A stretch of DNA of 64,000 nucleotides from Bittarella massiliensis (ex Durand et al. 2017). GTDB lineage: Bacteria; Bacillota; Clostridia; Oscillospirales; Ruminococcaceae. A program made the position numbers and the translations under genes. Under the pieces are notes generated by a model that did not search any database, was not told where the DNA came from, and saw only the letters and a program-made list of their open reading frames with translations. The stretch lies in NCBI RefSeq assembly GCF_001486165.1, contig NZ_LN908977.1, positions 443,621 to 507,620 of the forward strand, given 5' to 3'. This document shows, in pieces, positions 28,959-37,868 of this stretch; the first letter of the stretch is position 1; each line of letters starts with the position of its first letter.

Positions 28959-29963
28959 TCAGGGAAGGGGGGAAACGGAGAAGGGGAGGACGGCCTCGTT
29001 GCCCGCCAGGTCGCAGACGGCCAGCCGGTAGTCGCCGTCGGGCAACCCGGCGTACACCTCTCCGCTGGCGGGGTCGGTTCCCCCCAGGGGGAGGGGCTGG
29101 CCCTCGCCGTCGGTCAGGCACAAACTCGCCCAGTCCACCCCGCTGCCGTCGTCGCGCAGGGTGAGGCGGGCAAAACTGCCCTCCACCTGTAAGTCGGCAA
29201 AATAGGGGGGCGTCCTGTCCCCGGCCGGGGCGGCCAGCAAAGCCTGTCCGGCCAGCAGCACGAGGGCCCCCGACAGGGCGATGCAGGCAAAGGCCGCCGG
29301 CAGAGATATCCGCCTTTGGGGCGGGTGGGGAAGTCCTGCCCGCCGGGCGCTCTCCTGCGAGGAGTGGGGCAGCGCCCACCGCAGGGCCAGCCCGGCGGGG
29401 ACCAGGGCGAAGCTGTCTTTCAGGTAGAGGCGGAGTTTGGCCTTGGCGCTGGCCAAACTCCGTTTGACGGTGGCCAGGGAACAGCCCAATTCCTGTGCAA
29501 TTTGGCGCAGGGGGGTCTGCTGGCAGTAAAAGCGGATGGTGGCGATCCTCTCCCGCTCGGGCAGCCGCCGCAGGGCCTGTTCCAGGGCGATGGAGGTCTC
29601 CCGCCGGTCCAGCGCCCCCTCGCCGGGGGCGGCGTCGGGATGGGAGGAGAGGGCCCCGCCCTCCACCCGCGGGACCCGCCGCTCCCGGCGGAGGATGGTC
29701 TGGCAGCAGGAGTGAGTGGCCCGGTTGAGGTAGGCCACCACCGCCTGGGGGTCGCGGATGTTGGCAGTATTTTTGTAGAGGGAGGCGTAGCTGTCCTGCA
29801 CCGCGTCGTCGGCCAGATGGGGGTCGCCCAGCAGGGCCAGGGCCTGGTAGTACTGGGCCTCCACCGTGGCGGCGTAGAGCTTGGCAAAGGCCTTCTCATC
29901 CCCCTGTTGGGCCTGTTTCAGCCATCGACCCAGCTGTTTGTGGCTCACCGTCAAATCAAACAC
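28959..29963 (-). CDS. ECF sigma factor fused to a membrane helix and an outward Ig-like domain
   Basis: A 334-residue protein. Residues about 20-93 form sigma-70 region 2 (LADDAVQDSYASLYKN is the typical ECF core) and about 123-180 form region 4 with a clear helix-turn-helix. A basic linker (about 205-218), one membrane helix (about 219-245), and a ~90-residue extracytoplasmic domain ending DYRLAVCDLAGNE follow. No separate anti-sigma gene is adjacent. It is divergent from the giant surface protein 168 bases away, its likely target. A tethered sigma factor would need proteolysis or a conformational signal to act; that is inference. Its outer domain resembles a segment of the surface protein. 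Confidence 0.85.
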   Translation of the reverse strand: MFDLTVSHKQLGRWLKQAQQGDEKAFAKLYAATVEAQYYQALALLGDPHLADDAVQDSYASLYKNTANIRDPQAVVAYLNRATHSCCQTILRRERRVPRVEGGALSSHPDAAPGEGALDRRETSIALEQALRRLPERERIATIRFYCQQTPLRQIAQELGCSLATVKRSLASAKAKLRLYLKDSFALVPAGLALRWALPHSSQESARRAGLPHPPQRRISLPAAFACIALSGALVLLAGQALLAAPAGDRTPPYFADLQVEGSFARLTLRDDGSGVDWASLCLTDGEGQPLPLGGTDPASGEVYAGLPDGDYRLAVCDLAGNEAVLPFSVSPLP

Positions 29964-30131
29964 CCTTTCCTCTGCGCTTTTTCAGCAGACAGTATAGCAC
30001 AGATTCGACCGATTTCACCACAAATTGTGAAAGGAAAAAATTCCTGCATTTTTGTGAGCTCTTTGTCCTCCGACCAACGCCCTATTAATGAATTGCCGTA
30101 GAGGCATAAAATCAACGGAGGAGGAAAAAAC

Positions 30132-33100
30132 ATGAAATTGGCAGAGAGAGAGGGGCGAAACCCCAGGCGGCAGCGGCGAGGGGTGAAGGGCAAGCCTCTG
30201 TGGAGCCGCCTGGGCGCCCTGGCGTTGGCCACCGCCTTTGTGCTGACCTGCATTCCTCCCGTGCAGCGGACCGCCCAGGCATCGGTGGCAACCACCGACT
30301 ACGAAAAGGTGTTCAAGATCCGCAATACCGGCGGCGTGCCCACCTCTTACAACGGAAACGGGAATTTTACCCTTGCCCGCACGGATTCCTCACTATACTG
30401 GCGAAAAAACGCCTACAATGACCCCAATGGAAAGACAAGTGACAGTTTTGGTGGCTTTCAAACCATCAACGCCTTGAGTCTTTACTGCGACTGGACGGTG
30501 ACTGCCACCTTTCGCAGCTCGCCCCCGGTGCAAGACCCCAACAACTACTACACCAACAGCGACTTTGGATTTTCCCTGAATAAAGACCCCGTCCCCTTTG
30601 ACCAAGGTGACTTTTACTGGATGTGGTACAGCAGGGGGCGGGGCGTTTACAGCGCTTCGGGGACGGATGCCACCAACATTGAAAACGGCACCTTTCGCAC
30701 GGCATGGCAGAAAGACAACGCATATCAAACGCCCACCTATACAGGCGGTTTCGTGGGGGCCTACAACAATGCCAGCCACCAGCTGACTCTCTCCTACGAC
30801 TGTCAAAAGGATGAGCTCACCATCAAGCTGGGCAGCGTCACCGGCACCCAGGGATACATTCGGCAGGCGGTCTTTCCGGGGGGAAAGGCCTATCTCTCGG
30901 TGTGGGGACAGATCGAGTGGGATTGGAATGCCCAGGTCCCCAACATGCAGATCGACTGCCACTTCGACAGCTTCGGCTACCCCGATTTTGACCCCGCCAT
31001 CCAGAACATCACCCTGTACAAAGACGGCACCAACCAGGTGGTGGGGGCCAACGACGTGGTCACCCCGGGCACTGTGCTGCGGGTGGAGTCCACGGTGAAA
31101 AACAAGGCGTCCGGCGCGGGCGGCCAGACCTTTGACCTGCACCTCAAGACATCGGACGACACCAAAAACTACCCCACCCAGGGGCTGCAGTTCATTGCCG
31201 ACAACAAACACCCCACCTCGGTGGGTGGGACATCGGTGACCACCTCGAAAAACGGCTACACCATTGATGGGCAGTACGGCATCCCCATCACCATGGTGGG
31301 AAATACCGAATACAAGGTAGTTTACTATGTCAAGGTCACCGAGAGCAGCGGCCAGGCGGTAAAACTGGGACAGATGTTGGAGGACGACGTCCTCGCCAAC
31401 CGCGACTACATCGGCACCACCCTCCTCAACGAGCGGCCCCTGGAGCCGCTGGACCCGGACGACCCCGCCTCGAACACCCAGGTCCCCGGCAGCGACTACC
31501 ACTATACCCGGCTGCCCAAAGCCAACGAAAACGGCTGGAACAAGGACGACGTGACGGTGCAGTTCTTCGCCGGGGACTTCGACCAGTTCACCATCACCCC
31601 CCAGACCGGCTCCGCTGTCACCCTGGCAGACCAGGAGAGCCAGCTCTACGAGCAGGAGCAAATTTACAGCCCCATCACCTACCAGGCCAAAGACACCGGC
31701 ACCGGCGCTGTCTCCACCAAGGTAAATGACCTGGTAAAGGTCGACAAGACCGCCCCCACCCTGTCGTTTGACCAGGACACGGGGGTCCTCACCGCCACAG
31801 ACGGCCTCTCGGGGGTGTGGAGGCTGTACCGAAAGGGGACGGACGGCCAGTTTGCCCCGGTAAAGACCTTCTCCCTGACTGGGGCCACAGGGAACCAGTC
31901 GGGCGCCGGCAGCCAGACCTACACCGCCACCCAAAACGGCATCTACCTGGTGGAAGACGCGGCGGGCAACCGCAGCCAGCCGCTGGCAGTGCAGGTGAGC
32001 GAGCCGCCGGTGGTGGAGCGGCCCGAGGACCCGGACATCCCGCCGGTGGGTCCGCCCCTCGACCCGGACGGGGAGCCGGTGCCGGAGGGGGAGGAGCCCG
32101 CCCTCGACCCGGAGACCGGCCTTCTCCACCGCACCATCGAGGAGACGGTGACCGAGGTCATCTCCGTCGATCCGCCCCTCTATGGCGGCAGCTTTGACCG
32201 CACCGTGGTGGACGGGATATTGGCCTACCGCTACGCCGTGCCCGCCGGCAGCACCGCCCAGGTGGCGGTGAAGGACAAAGAGGGGGCGGACATCACCGCC
32301 CAGGGCCGGTATCTGGACACCACCAAGCCCGGCGGGGTGGACATCTTCTACACCCTCACCGACGGGGACGGCAACACCACCCAAATCATCCTCCACTACC
32401 GGCTGGTCAAGGCCCGGCCGCCCCAAGTGGACCCCGCCGACCCAGACGCGCCCCTGCCCGGACCGGAGGTAGACCCCATCAATCCGGACGACCCCGAGGG
32501 GCCGGTGAAGGCCGTCTACAAGGACAGCCTGACCGAGCTGATCCAGGAGAGCGGTGTCATGGATAAGGCCGCCGCCCAAGCCCTGATGGAGGAGCGCTAC
32601 CACTTCACCTACCCGGACGCGGCCGGCCAGTCGGTGCAGGTGGAGTTGGAGGACAGAAACGGCGCCCCCATCGAGGAGATCGACCTGACCCGGGTGGGGG
32701 ACTACCTGATCCGCTACATAGCCACCGACGCAAACGGGAACCAGACGGCGGTGGAGCTGTCCTACCACCTCATCAGCCGGGTGCCGCCGGTGATCGTCCC
32801 GCCGGAGGACGGGGAACTGGTGGGCCCGACGCCCGCCGACCCGGACGACCCCCTGACCCCCCTGCCGGACGGAGAGGAGCCCGACCCGGAGAAGCCCTCG
32901 GCACTGCTCTACGAGGACGAGTACACCGAGTACATCAAGGACAGTGTGCTGGACCGAGCGGCGGCCCTCTCCTGGATGGAGGAGCGCTACGGCGCCAGCT
33001 CCCCGGTGGGGGCGGCGCTCACGGGGAGCGTCTCCCTCTACGACAGCAAGGGGGACCCGGTGGAGCAGATCGACCAGAGCCGGGTGGGGGACTATCTCCT

Positions 33101-33941
33101 CATCTACACCGTCACCGACCAGGACGGCAACCGGGTCAGCGTCAAGTTGAAGTACCACCTCATCAGCAAGACGCCCCCGGCGGTGGTGCCCAGCGACCCG
33201 GAGCACCCCCTACCCGACCCCATCCCCCTGCCCGACCCGGTGCCCGGCAGCCAGAAGAAGCACTGGAACATCCGTGACCATCTGGAGGAGGAAGTCCGCT
33301 CCGGCAGCTGGAGCAAGGCCGACATCCTGCAGTGGATGGCTCAGCAGTACACCGTTTCCTCCAACCAGGCGGACGGCAGCCTGACATACGACTTGCTGAT
33401 CTTTGACCAAGATGGCCGGCCCGCAGAGGAAATCGACCTGGCCCGCCCCGGCAGCTGCACCTTCTACTATACCGCCACCGACTCGGTGGGCAACACCACC
33501 ACCGTGCAGCTGACCTACAAGCTCACCGACCGCAAAATCACCGGCCCCGTGGGCCCTGCTGACCCCGACGGCGCAGACGGTTCCGGCGGTGTGCCGAACG
33601 GAGGGGGAAATGCCCCCTATACCGGCCTGCTGGGCGGCCGCGGTGTGGGCAATTGCTGGGTGCACTGGCTGGCCCTGTTGCTGATGGCGGCCGTGGCCCT
33701 CTACACTATCCGCCGCCGGCGCCGGACCGGTGCGGATGCCGAAAGGGTGGGGGACGAGCGCCCCGGTCTCCTCGGCAGGGACCTCTTCTTTTACAGTTTG
33801 GTCTCTGCCCTGGCAGCTCTGCTCTACCTGCTGCGGGGCTGTGTCCTCGACGGCATCGCCCTGTTGGCCGTGGCGGCGGCTGTTGTCGCCAGCGCCATTG
33901 CCGTCTCCCGGCGAAAGGCAGAGGGGGAGAGCGAGCACTAG
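30132..33941 (+). CDS. Giant secreted surface protein with lectin-like head, four repeats and a three-helix tail
   Basis: A 1269-residue protein with a long basic N-region and signal helix (about 27-48). The N-terminal ~230 residues resemble an L-type lectin-like beta sandwich (aromatic-rich, DFGFSLN, GDFYWMW), which is inference. An Ig-like module (about 535-632) is related to the outer domain of the divergent sigma factor. Four ~110-residue repeats follow (about 665-1140), each ending in GDY-x-I-x-Y-x-x-TD-x-x-GN. After APYTG (about 1160) come three membrane helices, not the usual single one, with an Arg-rich loop between the first two. CGGAGGAGG precedes the ATG. Confidence 0.88.
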   Translation: MKLAEREGRNPRRQRRGVKGKPLWSRLGALALATAFVLTCIPPVQRTAQASVATTDYEKVFKIRNTGGVPTSYNGNGNFTLARTDSSLYWRKNAYNDPNGKTSDSFGGFQTINALSLYCDWTVTATFRSSPPVQDPNNYYTNSDFGFSLNKDPVPFDQGDFYWMWYSRGRGVYSASGTDATNIENGTFRTAWQKDNAYQTPTYTGGFVGAYNNASHQLTLSYDCQKDELTIKLGSVTGTQGYIRQAVFPGGKAYLSVWGQIEWDWNAQVPNMQIDCHFDSFGYPDFDPAIQNITLYKDGTNQVVGANDVVTPGTVLRVESTVKNKASGAGGQTFDLHLKTSDDTKNYPTQGLQFIADNKHPTSVGGTSVTTSKNGYTIDGQYGIPITMVGNTEYKVVYYVKVTESSGQAVKLGQMLEDDVLANRDYIGTTLLNERPLEPLDPDDPASNTQVPGSDYHYTRLPKANENGWNKDDVTVQFFAGDFDQFTITPQTGSAVTLADQESQLYEQEQIYSPITYQAKDTGTGAVSTKVNDLVKVDKTAPTLSFDQDTGVLTATDGLSGVWRLYRKGTDGQFAPVKTFSLTGATGNQSGAGSQTYTATQNGIYLVEDAAGNRSQPLAVQVSEPPVVERPEDPDIPPVGPPLDPDGEPVPEGEEPALDPETGLLHRTIEETVTEVISVDPPLYGGSFDRTVVDGILAYRYAVPAGSTAQVAVKDKEGADITAQGRYLDTTKPGGVDIFYTLTDGDGNTTQIILHYRLVKARPPQVDPADPDAPLPGPEVDPINPDDPEGPVKAVYKDSLTELIQESGVMDKAAAQALMEERYHFTYPDAAGQSVQVELEDRNGAPIEEIDLTRVGDYLIRYIATDANGNQTAVELSYHLISRVPPVIVPPEDGELVGPTPADPDDPLTPLPDGEEPDPEKPSALLYEDEYTEYIKDSVLDRAAALSWMEERYGASSPVGAALTGSVSLYDSKGDPVEQIDQSRVGDYLLIYTVTDQDGNRVSVKLKYHLISKTPPAVVPSDPEHPLPDPIPLPDPVPGSQKKHWNIRDHLEEEVRSGSWSKADILQWMAQQYTVSSNQADGSLTYDLLIFDQDGRPAEEIDLARPGSCTFYYTATDSVGNTTTVQLTYKLTDRKITGPVGPADPDGADGSGGVPNGGGNAPYTGLLGGRGVGNCWVHWLALLLMAAVALYTIRRRRRTGADAERVGDERPGLLGRDLFFYSLVSALAALLYLLRGCVLDGIALLAVAAAVVASAIAVSRRKAEGESEH

Positions 33942-33944
33942 TTG

Positions 33945-33976
33945 AAAAGGAGCGCCTTTTAGGCGCTCCTTTTTTG
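33945..33976 (+). terminator. Terminator of the second surface protein gene
   Basis: GGAGCGCC-TTTTA-GGCGCTCC followed by six T. Confidence 0.93.
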
Positions 33977-34114
33977 CGGGCTGGGGCTTTTTCACAATGC
34001 TACGGCTCCCGGTGCGAAGGGCAGGTAAACAGAGTTTTCCCAAGACCTTCGCACCGCATGTGGGCAGTTGCAGGGGAGGAGTGACGGCGACAAAAGGGGC
34101 TTTGTCGCTGCAAA

Positions 34115-34143
34115 TTGACAGTATCTTGGGGAAGCGGTATAGT
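34115..34143 (+). promoter_or_regulatory. Leader promoter of the CRISPR array
   Basis: TTGACA, a 17-base spacer, and TATAGT, 40 bases before the first repeat. Transcription would enter the array in the crRNA-sense direction. Confidence 0.8.
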
Positions 34144-34183
34144 AAAAAAGAAAGAGGATGAAGTGTTCTTGTACTTTGTTGCT

Positions 34184-34417
34184 GTCGCACCCCGCGTGGG
34201 TGCGTGGATTGAAATCGTCGTAGCAGACGCCTGGGCCGCCGATGGTCACCGTCGCACCCTGTGTGGGTGCGTGGATTGAAATAGCCCAACAAAAAATGGG
34301 CATGTGTTTTGACTGCAAGTCGCACCCCACACGGGTGCGTGGATTGAAATTGCGGGCTGGCGGCGGTCGGGAGAATCGACACTCCGTCGCGCCCCGCGCA
34401 GGTGCGCGACTTGAAAT
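34184..34417 (+). CRISPR. Orphan type I-C-like CRISPR array, four repeats and three spacers
   Basis: Repeats of 32 bases at 34184-34215, 34251-34282, 34319-34350 and 34386-34417; spacers of 35, 36 and 35 bases. The repeat begins GTCGCACCC and ends GTGCGTGGATTGAAAT, the form seen with type I-C (Cas8c) systems. The 7-bp stem CGCACCC/GGGTGCG is kept in the first three repeats while the 5-base loop differs in each. The fourth repeat is degenerate and marks the leader-distal end. No cas gene is present anywhere in the window. Confidence 0.93.
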
Positions 34418-34713
34418 CGTCCCATAGCGCGCTCCCGTCACCGTGGTACGCGGATAAACTTTCTAAGAAGTAGTAATCACGGCGGCGAGACAGTTTGCCG
34501 TATTCCCCCGCGCCCGCGCCCTTCAAAACGGCGAGAATTCCACATTTGTGAGCAGACCCACCATGCTGCCACCCCTTCCGTCTGAAAGCACCCTTCGAGT
34601 TTTTGCCCCGCACGAGAGAGGACGGTACAGCGGGGATTGCCCCCACTTACCCACCCAGCTCAAAGGGGGGCAGGCCACTTGCCTTCGCACCGTGACCAGG
34701 TGCGGGTGCAGAG
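34418..34713. other. Gene-free region after the CRISPR array
   Basis: I see no credible gene on either strand. It ends at the symmetric terminator before the ABC permease. Confidence 0.45.
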
Positions 34714-34748
34714 AAAAAGAGCCCTCCGGCCGGAGGGCTCTTTTTTTA
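34714..34748. terminator. Symmetric terminator downstream of the ABC exporter
   Basis: A run of A, the palindrome GAGCCCTCCGGCCGGAGGGC, and a run of T. It works in both directions and ends the minus-strand ABC operon. Confidence 0.88.
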
Positions 34749-36356
34749 CAGCTGTGCGAAGATCCGCGCGCCTTTTGTGTTCAGCCACCCCCATATCACC
34801 AGGCAGAGGAGGAGGGCGGCCACAGTGGCCACAGCTGTGACCAAGACCATGGACAGGTGCAGGGCAAAACCGAGGCCGATGAACGCCGCGGCCAGAAGGG
34901 GAGTGGTGAAGTACCCCAAAAAGGAGGCGACGGATTGCTTGATGACCGTGACCTCGCTCTGCCAGTCCAATTTGGGGAACAGGAGGTTGCAGACCAGCCC
35001 TCCCAGTGAGGTGACGAGGGCGAAGGCCAGCGGGGTCAGGTAGAAGAGCACCCACTCGGCGGGAGAGGGGCGCAGGGCCAGCCCCGCCATGGTCGAGCCG
35101 ATGAGGCAGGCGGGGACGAGGACGGTGAGATTGACCAGGGCCTTGCTGGCAAACACTTGCGAGGTGCGGACCGGCAGGGTCTGCAAGATCCAGAGGTGGC
35201 TTCCCTCCAGGGAGATGGAGCAGCTGCTGACAGCCCCCATCCCCCCGACGGCGGCCATGATGAGGGGGCAGATGCCGGTGAGCATCCCGGCCAGGCCGGG
35301 AACGCCCATCATGGCCTCCAACTGGTCCTGGGGCAAAAAGAACAGCGCCCCGCAGAGCAAAATCAACATCAGCGCCCCCATCCCGGCGTTGAAGATGTAG
35401 AGGGTGGAGGAGGTGAAGCGCCGCCACTCCTTTTTGTAGAGGGCCGAGAGGGCGGAGGACTGGCGCAGTTCGCCCAGGCGGTACTTCCCTTTGGCCGAAG
35501 TGGTGGTGAAGATGGCGTGCAGCTGCCGGTAGTAGCGCCCCACCAACAGGCAAAAGAGGGCGAAGGGCAGGACGCACAGGGCCATCAGCAGAAGCCAGCT
35601 CCCCCAGTTGCCGCCCGCCACCCCCTGGGTGAACAGCTGCGCCGGCGGGTAGACGGATTCCAGTTGCAGGGCAATTTGGCTGCCGACCTGGGCCAGCTCG
35701 GTGACCTCCATCTCGGCCGCGCGGTAGCTGAGGGCGGTGGAGCCAAAGAGGACCCCCACGATCAGCAGCCCATACAGGAGGATGGAGAGGATCTTGTTGC
35801 GCCCCAGCCGGGCGGCAATCAGGGCCACCGTCCCCCCGAGGACCAATCCGATCACCAGCGGCAGGATGGGCATTGCCAGCAGCGCGGGCACCAGGGCCAG
35901 CCAGAATCGGAGGGAGGGGCCGGTCTGCACCGCGTAGACCACGGCGGCGGGGACGAGCAGCAGGCAGGAAAAGAGCAGGCTGCTGGCGTAGAGGATGAGC
36001 ACCCGGCTGGCGACGATGGTGCTCTGGGGGATGGGCAGGGCCATCTGCAGGTCGTAGTCCTGAAAGGAGAAGAGGACGCTGCCGGCCTTGTAGATGACGG
36101 TGATGAGGGAGAGGAGGGAGGCGGCCACGGCCATGACCGTCAGCACCAGCTCCGGCCGCCCCACCATGGCGGCCAACTGCCCCATCCCCACCGAGTAGAC
36201 AGCCGACATGGCCACCAGGAGGACGGCGAGAAAGGCAAAGCCCACCCCCATGAGCAGCGATTTGCGCTTGGCGGCCGGGTCTTTGGCATGCAGCATTTTG
36301 CCGATGCCGAGGGACTGGAGCGCGTAGACTTTGCCGAGCAAAAACAGCTTATTCAT
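34746..36356 (-). CDS. Large ABC exporter permease
   Basis: A 536-residue protein with two sets of about six membrane helices and an LPIP-type loop (QMALPIPQST, about residue 105) as in large ABC-2 permeases. Its start overlaps the ATPase gene by eight bases. It is the last gene of a regulator-ATPase-permease operon. Such systems in Firmicutes export peptides or lipids or confer antibiotic tolerance; the substrate is unknown. Confidence 0.88.
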   Translation of the reverse strand: MNKLFLLGKVYALQSLGIGKMLHAKDPAAKRKSLLMGVGFAFLAVLLVAMSAVYSVGMGQLAAMVGRPELVLTVMAVAASLLSLITVIYKAGSVLFSFQDYDLQMALPIPQSTIVASRVLILYASSLLFSCLLLVPAAVVYAVQTGPSLRFWLALVPALLAMPILPLVIGLVLGGTVALIAARLGRNKILSILLYGLLIVGVLFGSTALSYRAAEMEVTELAQVGSQIALQLESVYPPAQLFTQGVAGGNWGSWLLLMALCVLPFALFCLLVGRYYRQLHAIFTTTSAKGKYRLGELRQSSALSALYKKEWRRFTSSTLYIFNAGMGALMLILLCGALFFLPQDQLEAMMGVPGLAGMLTGICPLIMAAVGGMGAVSSCSISLEGSHLWILQTLPVRTSQVFASKALVNLTVLVPACLIGSTMAGLALRPSPAEWVLFYLTPLAFALVTSLGGLVCNLLFPKLDWQSEVTVIKQSVASFLGYFTTPLLAAAFIGLGFALHLSMVLVTAVATVAALLLCLVIWGWLNTKGARIFAQL

Positions 36357-37062
36357 GGTCGATCAACTCCAAAAATACGTCTTCGAGGCTGCTCTGGCCG
36401 ATCACCTCGTGGGTGGGGCCGCTGACGACCAGACGCCCCTCTTTGATGATAGCGATCTTGTCGCAGAGCTTTTCTGCCACCTCCAACACGTGGGTGGAAA
36501 AGAAGATGGTGCTGCCCTGCGCGCAGAGCTCCTTCATGATCTGCTTGAGGTGGAAGGCCGCGCTGGGGTCCAGCCCCACCATCGGCTCGTCCAAAACAAG
36601 CAGCTTGGGGGCGTGGATCAGGGCGGAGATGATGGCCAGCTTCTGCTTCATCCCGTGGGAGTAGGAGAAGATGGGGTCGCCCAGGTTGGCGGTGAGTTCC
36701 AGCCGGTCGCCGTATTTGGCGATGCGCTGGCGGCGCAGCCCCCCCTCGACGGCGAAGACGTCGCCGACGAAGTTCAGGTACTGGATGCCGGTGAGGTGGT
36801 CGTACAGGTCGGGGTTGTCGGGGATGTAGGCGGTGACCGCCTTGCAGGCCATGGGCTCTCTTTTGACCGAGTGCCCGTCGATGAAGATGTCGCCCCCCTC
36901 AAAATCCAAGATCCCCACCGCCGCCTTGATGGTGGTGGTCTTGCCGGCGCCGTTGTGGCCGATGAACCCGTAGATCTCGCCGGCGGCCACCTCTAAACTC
37001 AGGTCGTCGACGGCCTTTTTGCCGCCCTTGTACACCTTGGTCAAATGCTCGATTTTCAGCAT
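36349..37062 (-). CDS. ABC transporter ATPase
   Basis: A 237-residue ATPase with Walker A GHNGAGKTT (about residue 36), a diverged signature YSHGMKQKL, Walker B LLVLDEPMVGLD, and switch STHVLE. It overlaps both neighbours by seven to eight bases, so the three proteins are translationally coupled. GGAGGAG precedes the ATG at 37062. The frame extends upstream into the regulator gene but is not used. Confidence 0.93.
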   Translation of the reverse strand: MLKIEHLTKVYKGGKKAVDDLSLEVAAGEIYGFIGHNGAGKTTTIKAAVGILDFEGGDIFIDGHSVKREPMACKAVTAYIPDNPDLYDHLTGIQYLNFVGDVFAVEGGLRRQRIAKYGDRLELTANLGDPIFSYSHGMKQKLAIISALIHAPKLLVLDEPMVGLDPSAAFHLKQIMKELCAQGSTIFFSTHVLEVAEKLCDKIAIIKEGRLVVSGPTHEVIGQSSLEDVFLELIDHE

Positions 37063-37631
37063 GGGGTCTCCTCCTTCTCTTCTCCCTCTGGGGGAGCGGC
37101 CGGCGCCTCTGCCGGCGTGATGATAAAGGTCAGCTTGCGGGCCTTCCGCCCGGGGGCGGGCCCGTTTTCCACCAGCGGATTCAACACTTTTCCCATCTCC
37201 ATGCTCAACCGGCGCATCTCGTCGTCGGTGAGCATCAGTGTCGAGGTGGTGAGGGCGATGTCCCCCTTGGCCGGGTCGGGCGGCGGCTGTTTTGCAAAAT
37301 AGCGCTCGAAATCGCCCATGATGCCCAGGAGGATGGCAAACAGCCCCTGGTGCATCTGCTCCAGCTCCTCCTCGCTGCCGTGCCACTGGGGGTTGGGGGC
37401 CAGGCGGTAAACCCTCTCCACCGACCCCCGCACCGGCCGCTCTTCGGCCACCTGCAAAAGTTCCAGCTGCGCCAGCTTTTTGATGTGCCGGTAGAGGGTG
37501 GCCTTCGGCACGTCGCTGAGGGCAGCGGCGATCTCGCCGCTGGTGGCGGTGGGGTGCAGGATCAGGTGCTGGATGATCCGCATCCGCACCGGGTTGAGCA
37601 GGGCCTTCATGATATCTGCCGTAAACTGCAA
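37056..37631 (-). CDS. ArsR-like winged-helix regulator of the ABC exporter
   Basis: A 191-residue protein with an N-terminal winged helix (about 5-75: LLNPVRMRIIQHLILHPTAT, then PKATLYRHIKKLAQLELL) followed by a helical domain and a Pro/Glu-rich tail. The family controls adjacent ABC exporters (YdfF/ArsR-like HTH_20). A perfect palindrome 25 bases upstream is its probable operator. Confidence 0.88.
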   Translation of the reverse strand: MQFTADIMKALLNPVRMRIIQHLILHPTATSGEIAAALSDVPKATLYRHIKKLAQLELLQVAEERPVRGSVERVYRLAPNPQWHGSEEELEQMHQGLFAILLGIMGDFERYFAKQPPPDPAKGDIALTTSTLMLTDDEMRRLSMEMGKVLNPLVENGPAPGRKARKLTFIITPAEAPAAPPEGEEKEETPC

Positions 37632-37655
37632 TGGGCACTCCTCCTCTCACAAATG

Positions 37656-37671
37656 TTATCAATAGTGATAA
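37656..37671 (-). promoter_or_regulatory. Operator-like palindrome before the ArsR-like gene
   Basis: TTATCA-ATAG-TGATAA, perfect 6-bp arms, in an AT-rich promoter region. Probable binding site of the regulator it precedes. Confidence 0.75.
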
Positions 37672-37868
37672 TAGTATCAAAAATGAGAAAAGTCAAGCGA
37701 AAAAGAAAAGTATTTTTTATTTGGAGGTGAAAAGCAACTGATTTTTCACATCATACCCGTTCGGACGGCCGCGCGGGGAAAAACAGGTTGACGGCAGGGG
37801 GGCTTGGGGATATGGTAAAGGGAGAGGAGCCGCCTCGAAAGGCGGGCGACCGGGGAAAGGGGAACAAC

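Noticed and set aside
28770-29192. A + strand gene after groEL overlapping the sigma gene
   Set aside because: Low-complexity Gly/Arg/Val composition opposite the sigma tail and over the degenerate repeats, with no ribosome site.
30393-33206. A 937-codon open frame antisense to the second surface protein
   Set aside because: It arises from high GC at third positions opposite a clear coding frame; it has no ribosome site, signal or domain pattern. The same applies to long antisense frames over clpB, the MFS gene and the Ca2+-ATPase.
34418-34713. Cas gene remnants downstream of the CRISPR array
   Set aside because: No frame shows Cas-like motifs; the region is non-coding up to the terminator.
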